Origin: Eggerthella sp. CAG:209
GTDB taxonomy: Bacteria > Actinomycetota > Coriobacteriia > Coriobacteriales > Eggerthellaceae
DNA: 10,922 nt
Direction of reading: 5' to 3'
NCBI GenBank assembly: GCA_000436075.1
Contig: FR884632.1
Span: 56,035-66,956 of the forward strand
In this document: positions 1 through 6,008 of the stretch, piece after piece
Layout of the letters: the number at the start of each line of letters is the position of its first letter
Numbering within the stretch: the stretch's first letter is position 1
Notes under the pieces: model-generated
Databases searched by the model: none
What the model was told of the DNA's origin: nothing
The model's input: the letters and a program-made list of their open reading frames with translations, nothing else
Position numbers and translations under genes: made by a program

Positions 1-1317
1 CTCGGCGGTGATATCGCCGGCCGCCGAAGCGCGTACGAATACATGAAAAACTCCCCCGCCATCGTGCATGAAAAGGTGGTTGCTTCTTCATTCATCCCCC
101 GACTCTACAACGATGAGAGTTGGGAAGCGTTGCGCTCCATCGCCGAGACAACGCATCGAATCTTGTGCAAAGTCATCGAGCATTACCGCGAAACACCTGA
201 ATACCGCGACGTGTTCACCTTCGATGAGCGTCTGCGCGAACTGGTGCTTCTGCCTCGCGGTTACGCCGATCCCCTGCCTTTCGCCCGCATCGACGTATTC
301 CTGAACGAAGATGACCTCAGCTGCGGATTCTGCGAGTTCAACGGCGATGGATCTGCAGGCATGAACGAGAACCGCGAGATCACCAACAGCATCGACCAAA
401 CGGAAACGTTCAAGCTTTTCTCCCAGAAACACCCCCTTGAGGCCTGCGAGCTCTTCGATTCGTGGGTACGAGAGTTCATTCGCATCTTCGAGCATTCAAA
501 GCACTTTGTTCCCGGTGCCCGATTTGCCATCTGCGATTACCTTGAGTGTGGCGTAGTTGATGAGTTCAAGGTGTTCTCCTCCTTCTTCTCACGCTACGGC
601 TACGAATGTATCGTATGCGACGTGCGCGATCTGAAGTTCGACGGCGGCGCCCTGTACGATGACAACGGGCTACCCATTCATGCCATTTGGCGCCGCAGCG
701 TAACAAACGACGTGCTTGATCATTGGGATGAGTCGCAAGACCTTATCGAAGCGGTGCGCCACGAAGCCGTAGCCCTGATTGGAAGCTTTGCCGGCCATCT
801 GGTTCACGACAAGCAGATTTTCGAAGTACTGCGCCACCCCAAAACCAAAGCAATTCTAACTCCCGAGGAAAACGAATTCGTAGAGCGTCATGTTCCCCGC
901 ACCCTTTTCCTCGACGAAAAGGAAATCGATCTCGACGAAGTACGCACCAATAAGAACGCCTGGATCATCAAACCCACCGACAATTACGGCGCTAAAGATG
1001 TATATGCTGGCGTTTCCTCTACCCAGGAAGAATGGGAGGATCTTATTGCCCGATTCGCAAACGGGGCATCAGGCGCGCCTTTCATTGTCCAGACGTACCT
1101 CACCCCGTACAAAACCCACACCCTGCCTCCCGATGAGGATATTGAGAATCTGACCGATGACGAAGTTGATCGAACGGGTGCCCTGTACAACAACCTCAGC
1201 GGCCTGTACCTGTACAACGGACATTTTCAAGGTATTTTCTCTCGCCTAGGACCCTTCCCCACCATTAGCAAAGACCTGAAGGGCATCACTGCCGCCACCA
1301 TCCGCGTTCGAGGGTAG
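1..1317 (+). CDS. ATP-grasp ligase-like protein (glutathionylspermidine-synthase-like fold), 5' end outside window
   Basis: The frame is open from base 1 (LGGDIAGRRSAYEY before the first Met at base 43), so the true start lies upstream and this is the C-terminal 438 residues. Numbering from base 1, a Cys/Asn-rich segment with CGFCEFNGDGSAGMNENRE (about 108-126) resembles the acidic 'E-x-N-x-D' region of the pre-ATP-grasp half. AIWRRS (about 228-233) matches the 'VxYRR' motif, and WIIKPTDNYGAKDV (about 321-334) is the ATP-grasp lysine/glycine loop, followed by an EEWE helix and FIVQTYL (about 361-367). These motifs and their order are typical of ATP-grasp proteins related to glutathionylspermidine synthase, which join a carboxylate to an amine using ATP. 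The substrate cannot be read from sequence. The gene ends 4 nt before a membrane-protein gene whose ribosome binding site it contains, suggesting one operon. The family assignment is fairly firm; a specific activity is not claimed. Confidence 0.75.
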   Translation, partial: LGGDIAGRRSAYEYMKNSPAIVHEKVVASSFIPRLYNDESWEALRSIAETTHRILCKVIEHYRETPEYRDVFTFDERLRELVLLPRGYADPLPFARIDVFLNEDDLSCGFCEFNGDGSAGMNENREITNSIDQTETFKLFSQKHPLEACELFDSWVREFIRIFEHSKHFVPGARFAICDYLECGVVDEFKVFSSFFSRYGYECIVCDVRDLKFDGGALYDDNGLPIHAIWRRSVTNDVLDHWDESQDLIEAVRHEAVALIGSFAGHLVHDKQIFEVLRHPKTKAILTPEENEFVERHVPRTLFLDEKEIDLDEVRTNKNAWIIKPTDNYGAKDVYAGVSSTQEEWEDLIARFANGASGAPFIVQTYLTPYKTHTLPPDEDIENLTDDEVDRTGALYNNLSGLYLYNGHFQGIFSRLGPFPTISKDLKGITAATIRVRG

Positions 1318-1321
1318 CGCC

Positions 1322-2092
1322 GTGAGTATCATGCGTCGCGCACTTGCCCCTCTTCTTACGCTCGCAACGAGCATAGCCCTGGCCTACACCCTGTTCGGAT
1401 TAGGATTCGTTGTCTGCACCACCCCGCAGGCTACCGCTGCCATTGGCGGCACCTTCTCTGGTTGGGAGAATTCGGTGTTCCCCGAAGAAGACATGGCGGC
1501 CATTGCTGAGGCAACGCGCGCTTTCTCCATCGAAGGAGCGCCAATCGACGAACTCTCCGACGCGATTCGTTCAGCGCTCGAGAACTCGAATCCCCAACTT
1601 GCCGAAGCGTTTGCCGCCAGCGGACTTGATATCGCCGCAAACCAAGGCAAAGCCGCTTCGGTGGCGGATGCGCTTTCCGATCGCTACACCCTGCCGCAAA
1701 ATGCGCTTTCCCACTTGCAAGACTGCACGCCCATCTTTACCACGGGCCGCATTTCGGTGGGAGTTGTGGGGGGATTTGCCCTTGTGGGACTTATAGCACT
1801 GGGATTCCTGGCGGGACGCAAGGGGGCAGGACGGGCAATGCAGCTAGGCGCAGCCCTAGTCGCCGCAACACTGTTGGCTCTAGCCGCATGGGCGATCACC
1901 GATTTTGATGGCCTCTTCACCTGGATGCATCAGATGCTGTTTTCTCAGGGGAACTGGACATTCAGCGCAAGCTCGCTTTTGATCCAGCTATTCCCTGAGG
2001 CGTTCTGGGCAGCTATGGCGGCGCTGTGGGTCATCTGCAGCCTTATCTGCGCCGCTCTATGCGGGCTTCTCGGGAAGGTTATCGCGCACTAG
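1322..2092 (+). CDS. DUF1461/TIGR01906 integral membrane protein, Lit-like
   Basis: 256 residues from a GTG start. GAGGG at 1310-1314 is 7 nt upstream and lies in the tail of the preceding gene; an ATG at 1331 is the alternative start. Four membrane segments are visible (about 10-32, 143-165, 172-193, 226-252), with a large loop (33-142) after the first. Family signatures are H131-L-Q-D134 just before TM2 and M-H203-xxx-F ... W212-x-F ... LFPEAFW (223-229) before TM4, which together match the TIGR01906/DUF1461 pattern. From memory, this family includes Lit, the lipoprotein intramolecular transacylase of some Firmicutes that moves an acyl chain to the lipoprotein N-terminus, using conserved histidines. 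Both candidate histidines, H131 and H203, are present. The activity is therefore plausible but inferred. The extracytoplasmic loop is Ala/Glu-rich and looks longer than usual. The first repeat overlaps the stop codon. Confidence 0.8.
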   Translation: MSIMRRALAPLLTLATSIALAYTLFGLGFVVCTTPQATAAIGGTFSGWENSVFPEEDMAAIAEATRAFSIEGAPIDELSDAIRSALENSNPQLAEAFAASGLDIAANQGKAASVADALSDRYTLPQNALSHLQDCTPIFTTGRISVGVVGGFALVGLIALGFLAGRKGAGRAMQLGAALVAATLLALAAWAITDFDGLFTWMHQMLFSQGNWTFSASSLLIQLFPEAFWAAMAALWVICSLICAALCGLLGKVIAH

Positions 2093-2127
2093 TTGGGAAT
2101 AAGGTGACAGGTTCCGTTTTTCCAACT
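2091..2127 (-). repeat. 37-bp palindromic repeat, copy A (inverted orientation)
   Basis: An imperfect palindrome: AGTTGGGAA at 2091-2099 pairs with TTTCCAACT at 2119-2127, with one G:T mismatch. Read on the minus strand its core has the same order as copies B and D (GGAAAAAC-GGAACCTGTC-...-TTCCCAACT). The first two bases are part of the TAG stop of the upstream membrane-protein gene. It could also fold in RNA as a weak terminator, but no T-tract follows it. Confidence 0.6.
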
Positions 2128-2142
2128 AGGTACAATCGACAA

Positions 2143-2188
2143 AGGAAGAGCCTTGTTTGCGCAATCTCCCGCAAACAAGGCTCTTCCT
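2143..2188. terminator. Perfect 19-bp inverted repeat, possible bidirectional terminator
   Basis: The left arm 2143-2161 (AGGAAGAGCCTTGTTTGCG) is exactly complementary to the right arm 2170-2188, with an 8-nt loop. It sits between convergent genes, where a bidirectional terminator is expected. The downstream sequence is CTCTTAGG on the plus strand and TTGTCG on the minus strand, so there is no good U-tract either way. Termination is therefore uncertain. The length and perfection of the stem are unusual. Confidence 0.55.
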
Positions 2189-2191
2189 CTT

Positions 2192-2227
2192 AGGTGGGAA
2201 ATGGGGCCTGCCCCCATATTCCCAGCT
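2192..2227 (+). repeat. Palindromic repeat, copy B
   Basis: 36 bp with AGGTGGGAA at the left and ATTCCCAGCT at the right, pairing except at one position. The inner GGGGCCTGCCCC can fold back on itself. It shares the pattern TGGGAAA-TGGG-CCTG-CCC-AT-TTCCCA with copy D (5903-5939) and, inverted, with copy A. Confidence 0.6.
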
Positions 2228-2247
2228 TCCCCCTCAGCCCCGCTCGG

Positions 2248-2691
2248 CTATGCCAGGCGGCTCTGAAGCTCTTTCGCAGCCGCAGCCTTGTCGAAGTTGC
2301 CGCCCGTTTTCTGGGTGAGAGCGCCCATCACGCGGCCCATTTCTTTCTTGGTAGTTGCACCGGTTTCAGCAAGAACTTCACCAATCAAGGCCGAAAGCTC
2401 TTCGCCGCTCACTTGTTTCGGAAGATACTCCTCCAGAATCTTCACCTGTTCGGCAAGCGTATCGGTACGCTCCTGATCGTTGCCAGCCTTGATAGAACCG
2501 TCAAGGGTTTCCTTCGTCTGCTTGATGGTGCGCTTCAACATGGCGTCAACGTCGGCATCAGTAATCTCGCGACGCTCGTTTACCTCGATATTCTTAATCT
2601 CGCCCAGAACCTGGCGAAGGATGGCCAAGCGGACCTTGTCCTTTGCCTTCATGGCGGTTTTGATCTCATCACGCAATTCCTGGTAGTTCAT
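2248..2691 (-). CDS. yqeY: GatB/YqeY domain-containing protein
   Basis: 147 residues, the usual length for stand-alone YqeY proteins (about 147-150). The sequence opens MNYQELRDEIKTAMKAKDKV, then LAILRQVLGEIKN, EEYLPKQVSGEEL and KEMGRVMGAL, all family hallmarks. The fold resembles the C-terminal tail of GatB, the subunit of the tRNA-dependent amidotransferase that contacts tRNA; the role of the free-standing protein is not established. It is soluble and mainly helical, with no signal peptide. The start is well supported: AAGGAGGAA (plus coordinates 2695-2703) precedes the ATG by a few bases, and a TATAAT box lies at 2718-2723, giving a leader of only about 20 nt. It is transcribed alone, convergent with the Lit-like gene and divergent from the kinase-fusion gene. 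Annotation of the family is firm. Confidence 0.93.
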   Translation of the reverse strand: MNYQELRDEIKTAMKAKDKVRLAILRQVLGEIKNIEVNERREITDADVDAMLKRTIKQTKETLDGSIKAGNDQERTDTLAEQVKILEEYLPKQVSGEELSALIGEVLAETGATTKKEMGRVMGALTQKTGGNFDKAAAAKELQSRLA

Positions 2692-2717
2692 AAGTTCCTC
2701 CTTTGTTGACCGTCCCC

Positions 2718-2746
2718 ATTATACGCGCGGGACAAAACAAGCATCA
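2718..2746 (-). promoter_or_regulatory. Promoter for yqeY (TATAAT -10)
   Basis: The minus strand reads TATAAT exactly at 2723-2718, about 27 nt upstream of the yqeY ATG and just upstream of its strong Shine-Dalgarno. The -35 position (2746-2741, TGATGC at 17-nt spacing) is a poor match to TTGACA, so the -10 box carries the prediction. Confidence 0.5.
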
Positions 2747-2753
2747 GGAATCA

Positions 2754-2781
2754 CTGAGCCCTTACTTTAGAGGAGTACAAT
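2754..2781 (+). promoter_or_regulatory. Candidate promoter for first kinase-fusion gene
   Basis: TACAAT at 2776-2781 (5 of 6 to the -10 consensus) follows CTGAGC at 2754-2759 (3 of 6 to TTGACA) at 16-nt spacing. This would give a leader of about 45 nt to the ATG at 2832. It is divergent from the yqeY promoter. The -35 box is weak, so confidence is low. Confidence 0.35.
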
Positions 2782-2831
2782 CACCTAACCGAAAGCAAGT
2801 GCACGAGCACATCAAAGAAAGGAACCTCCCT

Positions 2832-4235
2832 ATGAGTTTGGCTGATCGTTGGATCACGCTCTTCAGCAAACCCATTCCCAACGTCATTCTCCGTCTGGTG
2901 GTGCTGTTCGGCGGGTTTCTTTCCATGGCCATGTCTATTGCGCTAATGCGAACAACCGGCCTGGGAAACTCCCCTATCTCATGTATTCCCGCAACGCTTT
3001 CTTACCTTGTACCGCTAACCCTTGGCACTATTACCTTCATCATGAACACCTGCTTTTTGATTGTGCAGGCAATTCTGCTTCGCCGTGACTTCAACCCCGT
3101 ACAGCTCCTGCAAATACCTTTCACGTTCGTATTTGCGCTGATGATCGACCAGCTTCTACCTTTCTGCGAAACACTGCCCATGCAATACTACCCCGAACAA
3201 TTAGGGTGGAACATCCTGGGTTGCTTCCTACTTGCCATGGGAGTGTTCCTGCAGGTCAAGGCAAGCTTTATCACCCTGCCTGGAGAAGGCATTGTTCTTG
3301 CCATCGCCAAAGCGGCGAAAAAGCCCTTCCCTAAATGTAAGATCGCATTCGACAGCTCCATGGTTGTGGTTTCCGTTGCCATATCCTTCATAGGTCTGGG
3401 GTATCTCCAGGGCGTTCGCGAAGGCACCATCATCACCGCCCTTGCCTCAGGAACCATTGTTGCCCTTATCGGCAAACTACTCCCTCACTTCGACCGCTTC
3501 TGCCCCGTTGAAGGCCACATCAGCTTCATCATCAATGTACCCATGAACAGTAACGAGCAACCGAGCGCCCCAGAAAACGAAGGTCAGCCACCTCTGGTTA
3601 TCGCAATCGAGCGCCAATACGGCTCGGGCGGACGCGAAATCGGCACCTTGGCAGGCAGGGAGCTTGGCATACCCTCGTTCGATCACACGCTCATCGACCT
3701 CACCGCACAGGAATCCGGCTTTCCGCCTGCATATGTTAAACAGCACGAGCAAGAGGTGCGCCGCGGCTTGCTATACAACCTCTACATGCAGAACTACCGC
3801 AGCGTTGGCGCTGAACCGGAGCAGATGGACGACATGTGGCTTGCGCAAGCACGTGCTATCACCAAACTGGCAGACGAGGGATCCTGCGTTATCGTAGGGC
3901 GTTGCGCTGGCGCCATCCTGCGGGGCCGAAAGAACGTGCTTACCGTGTTCGTTCATGCCCCACTGGAAATTCGCATCAACCACGTTATGGATCGCGATGG
4001 CCTCAATGCAAAAGAAGCAGAAGCGCGCATCAAAACCATCGACCGCGAGCGCGCCGAACATAGCCTCAGCTTTGCAAACGCAACGTGGGGCGCCGCCGAA
4101 ACCCACCATCTTGTATTGGATTCATCGATCCAGAGCCCAAGGGATGCGGCAAAACTCATTGCCAACCTTGCGAAAAAAGCGTTCCCCGAAGCACCCCTTT
4201 CGCCCTGCCCCGAAAAGCCTGGGAGGAAGAGTTAG
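2832..4235 (+). CDS. YczE-like membrane domain fused to cytidylate-kinase-like domain (paralogue 1)
   Basis: 467 residues. The ATG at 2832 is chosen because AAAGGA (2818-2823) is 8 nt upstream and the start aligns exactly with the paralogue downstream. The open frame continues back to 2703, but that part overlaps the yqeY leader and promoter. Residues 1-230 form a polytopic membrane domain (segments near 18-38, 55-82, 95-112, 125-145, 172-192, 198-215) with R40-xxGLGxSP and LRRDFNPVQLLQ, resembling YczE/DUF6198 proteins. A hydrophilic linker (about 236-253) leads to a soluble domain (254-450) of the Cytidylate_kin2 type: VIAIERQYGSGGREIG (256-271), FDHTLIDLTAQESG, VIVGRCAGAIL (353-363), a lid-like R-x-x-x-V-x-x-R-DGL stretch (381-391) and HLVLDSS (426-432). 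The usual Walker-A lysine is absent (GSGGRE), as is common in this family, so kinase activity is uncertain. It probably acts at the inner face of the membrane; substrate and role are unknown. Confidence 0.85.
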   Translation: MSLADRWITLFSKPIPNVILRLVVLFGGFLSMAMSIALMRTTGLGNSPISCIPATLSYLVPLTLGTITFIMNTCFLIVQAILLRRDFNPVQLLQIPFTFVFALMIDQLLPFCETLPMQYYPEQLGWNILGCFLLAMGVFLQVKASFITLPGEGIVLAIAKAAKKPFPKCKIAFDSSMVVVSVAISFIGLGYLQGVREGTIITALASGTIVALIGKLLPHFDRFCPVEGHISFIINVPMNSNEQPSAPENEGQPPLVIAIERQYGSGGREIGTLAGRELGIPSFDHTLIDLTAQESGFPPAYVKQHEQEVRRGLLYNLYMQNYRSVGAEPEQMDDMWLAQARAITKLADEGSCVIVGRCAGAILRGRKNVLTVFVHAPLEIRINHVMDRDGLNAKEAEARIKTIDRERAEHSLSFANATWGAAETHHLVLDSSIQSPRDAAKLIANLAKKAFPEAPLSPCPEKPGRKS

Positions 4236-4301
4236 CAAAACGGGTCTTCCCCGCGCACGGGTGACACGGTACGCGCTGCTGCTTACGTGGCGCGACGAAT
4301 G

Positions 4302-4319
4302 CGCACCTCCTCCGCGCAC
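4302..4319 (+). repeat. 18-bp exact repeat shared with 5877-5894
   Basis: CGCACCTCCTCCGCGCAC occurs here and again at 5877-5894, each time downstream of a kinase-fusion gene and just before a palindromic repeat copy. With the parallel texts at the two stop codons (GAGTTAGC / GAGCTAGC), it indicates that the tandem duplication included the 3' flank of the gene. Confidence 0.7.
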
Positions 4320-4331
4320 CGACGCCAGGGC

Positions 4332-4373
4332 GAGGAAATGGCGCCTATTCCTATTCTCCCAACACATTTCCTC
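4332..4373 (+). repeat. Palindromic repeat copy C / hairpin downstream of paralogue 1
   Basis: GAGGAAATG (4332-4340) pairs perfectly with CATTTCCTC (4365-4373) around a 24-nt loop. The segment GGAAATGGCGCCTATTCC with TATTCTCCC following is a diverged copy of the repeat seen intact at 5903-5939. It may terminate paralogue 1 transcripts inefficiently, since only CTATGTTT follows and there is no clean T-run. Confidence 0.5.
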
Positions 4374-4426
4374 TATGTTTGAGGACTAGGATAAACGGCA
4401 TTCCATCTATTTGCATATGCTGCAGC

Positions 4427-4446
4427 GCCCACTTCTGTGGGCTTTT
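4427..4446 (+). terminator. Short intrinsic terminator/attenuator before paralogue 2
   Basis: GCCCAC (4427-4432), loop TTCT and GTGGGC (4437-4442) are followed directly by TTTTC. This is a compact 6-bp GC-rich stem with a short U-tract. It ends only 18 nt before the GTG start of paralogue 2 and just ahead of its Shine-Dalgarno (4454-4460). It could terminate transcription from paralogue 1, or act as a leader attenuator for paralogue 2. No alternative antiterminator fold was obvious by eye. Confidence 0.55.
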
Positions 4447-4464
4447 CTACGTGAAAGGAGACCT

Positions 4465-5871
4465 GTGAGATTCACCCAAGCTTGGCACTCATTTTTCGAT
4501 AGATCGGCCCCCAATGTCGTGCTCCGACTAATTGTTATGCTTGCAGGCGTCGCCATCACTTCAGCGTCAGTGGCGCTCACGCGCGCAACCGGGCTCGGAA
4601 CCTCGCCGGTATCGTGTTTCCCTGCCACGCTTTCATATCTCACCCCTCTCACCATTGGCACGTGGACCTTTATCATGAACGTCGTATTCGTGCTGATCCA
4701 AATCGCCCTGCTGCGTCGCGACTTCAACCCCGTGCAGCTGCTGCAGATACCCTACGTTTTCGTATTCTCGGCACTCATCGATGCATTCGTGCCTCTCTGC
4801 GAGCTCATCCCCATGGGAAACTACGCGCTGCAAATCACCTGGAGCGTCATTGGCTGCTTCATGACAGCATTCGGCGTATTTCTGCAGGTAAAGGCAAGTT
4901 TCCTTACCCTACCCGGAGAAGGCATCAATTTGGCTATATCGCGCGTTACCAAAATCGCATTCCCCAAGGTTAAAGTTGCTTTCGACTGCACCAATGTGGT
5001 AGTGGCCGCCGCGGTTTCGCTAGCATGCTCCGGCGCTTTGTACGGCGTTCGCGAAGGCACCATCCTGGCAGCGCTGGCGGTGGGCAGCATCGTGGCATTG
5101 TTCAACAAGCTGCTGCCTCGGTTTGAGCGTTTTTGCCCCACACGCGGGCACATCACCCTCACTGCAGCCACCATGCCAGCCCCCGATGAAAGCGCATCCC
5201 CCTCTTCCGAAGAAGGCGACAACACACCACTTGTCATTACTATTTCCCGCCAGTTTGGCTCGGGTGGACGCGAAATCGGGCAAGCTCTAGGGAAAAAGCT
5301 CGGCATCCCCGTTTTCGACGAAACGCTTATCGAGCTCACCGCGCAGGAGGCAGGCCTCACTTCCGCCTACGTCCGCAAACACGAGCAGGAAGTTCGCAAA
5401 GGAGTGCTGTACAACCTCTACATGCAGAACTATCAGAGCATCGGTGTAGAACCCAGCCAGCTTGACGATCTGTGGTTGGCCCAAGCCCACACAATCACAA
5501 AGCTCGCAAATCAAGGAAGCTGCGTTATCGTTGGCCGCTGCGCAAACGCGATCCTGAAAGAGCGCCCCTGCACCTTCAACGTATTCATTCACGCACCGCT
5601 TGTACCTCGCATCGGCCGCGTCATGAAACGCGAAAACATCGACCATATGGAAGCCGCCGCCACAATCGAACGCATCGATGCCGAACGAGCCGAGCACTGC
5701 AAGCACTTCACTGACACCATTTGGGGCAAGGCGGATGCCTACCACCTCTCGCTCGATTCTTCGTTCGAACCAAGCGAAGAAAACGCCACAATCATCGCCA
5801 GCCTGGCTCGCGCCGCTTTTCCCGAAGCACCGCTTTCACCCTGCCCAGAAAAACCAAAAGGGAAGAGCTAG
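4465..5871 (+). CDS. YczE-like membrane domain fused to cytidylate-kinase-like domain (paralogue 2)
   Basis: 468 residues from the GTG at 4465, preceded by AAAGGAG (4454-4460). This start aligns residue for residue with paralogue 1 (M...W7...F11...PNV-LRL). An ATG-initiated extension to 4411 is rejected because it would translate through the terminator-like hairpin. The architecture matches paralogue 1: a multi-pass membrane domain (1-225) with TRATGLGTSPVS and the same LLRRDFNPVQLLQIP, a Ser/Glu-rich linker (about 238-254), then a kinase-like domain with VITISRQFGSGGREIG (257-272), VIVGRCANAIL (354-364), RVMKRENIDHMEA and HLSLDSS. The proteins are clearly more than half identical by eye. The last stretch FPEAPLSPCPEKP is identical in both, suggesting constraint. 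The Walker-A lysine is again missing. It arose by tandem duplication; whether the pair forms a heteromer is unknown. A strong terminator follows at 5899-5946. Confidence 0.85.
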   Translation: MRFTQAWHSFFDRSAPNVVLRLIVMLAGVAITSASVALTRATGLGTSPVSCFPATLSYLTPLTIGTWTFIMNVVFVLIQIALLRRDFNPVQLLQIPYVFVFSALIDAFVPLCELIPMGNYALQITWSVIGCFMTAFGVFLQVKASFLTLPGEGINLAISRVTKIAFPKVKVAFDCTNVVVAAAVSLACSGALYGVREGTILAALAVGSIVALFNKLLPRFERFCPTRGHITLTAATMPAPDESASPSSEEGDNTPLVITISRQFGSGGREIGQALGKKLGIPVFDETLIELTAQEAGLTSAYVRKHEQEVRKGVLYNLYMQNYQSIGVEPSQLDDLWLAQAHTITKLANQGSCVIVGRCANAILKERPCTFNVFIHAPLVPRIGRVMKRENIDHMEAAATIERIDAERAEHCKHFTDTIWGKADAYHLSLDSSFEPSEENATIIASLARAAFPEAPLSPCPEKPKGKS

Positions 5872-5898
5872 CGAAACGCACCTCCTCCGCGCACGGGC

Positions 5899-5946
5899 AG
5901 CACGATGGGAAAATGGGACCTGTTCCTATTTTCCCATCGTGCTTTT
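5899..5946 (+). terminator. Terminator formed by palindromic repeat copy D
   Basis: AGCACGATGGGAAAAT (5899-5914) pairs perfectly over 16 bp with 5928-5943, and the inner GGGAC/GTTCC can extend the fold. The stem runs into TTTT (5943-5946), so it fits an intrinsic terminator for the kinase-fusion pair. The 5903-5939 core is the best-preserved copy of the repeat family seen at 2091, 2192 and about 4332. Confidence 0.75.
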
Positions 5947-5975
5947 CGGCATGCGGGCGGCTCTTCGTTTATCAT
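5946..5975 (+). promoter_or_regulatory. Candidate gltX promoter
   Basis: TATCAT at 5970-5975 (5 of 6 to the -10 consensus) follows TCGGCA at 5946-5951 (4 of 6 to TTGACA) at 18-nt spacing. This implies a leader of about 27 nt to the gltX start. It lies directly after the upstream terminator, where an independent promoter is expected. Confidence 0.4.
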
Positions 5976-6008
5976 TTAGACCATACGACTTGAAAGGAAA
6001 TGAGCTTG

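Larger units (their letters stand above)
2091..2227. mobile_element. Composite inverted-repeat element (REPIN/MITE-like candidate)
   Basis: Copies A (2091-2127) and B (2192-2227) of the palindromic repeat lie in opposite orientation. By hand alignment, A and the reverse complement of B agree at about 27 of 37 positions. They enclose a central perfect 19-bp inverted repeat (2143-2188). The 137-bp unit has no coding capacity and fills most of the gap between two convergent genes. Paired inverted repeats around a hairpin is the layout of REPINs, which are non-autonomous elements moved by REP-associated tyrosine transposases, and of some MITEs. No transposase or target-site duplication is visible, so mobility is inference only. 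Confidence 0.4.

Noticed and set aside
43..45. ATG at 43 as the start of the ATP-grasp gene
   Set aside because: The frame stays open to base 1 with protein-like sequence, no Shine-Dalgarno precedes 43, and ATP-grasp relatives have more N-terminal sequence.
2105..2136. Promoter-like GTGACA and TACAAT near copy A
   Set aside because: The spacing is about 21 nt and the only downstream plus-strand sequence is a hairpin region ending in a convergent gene, so there is nothing to transcribe.
2194..2709. 171-codon plus-strand frame opposite yqeY
   Set aside because: It is antisense to a well-supported YqeY gene with Shine-Dalgarno and -10 box, and its own start lies inside the repeat copy B.
2703..2831. 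N-terminal extension of paralogue 1
   Set aside because: It would overlap the yqeY leader and promoter and lacks similarity to paralogue 2, whereas ATG 2832 has a good ribosome binding site and aligns with the paralogue.
4411..4464. N-terminal extension of paralogue 2 from an upstream start
   Set aside because: It would translate the terminator-like hairpin and the Shine-Dalgarno of the GTG at 4465, and has no counterpart in paralogue 1.
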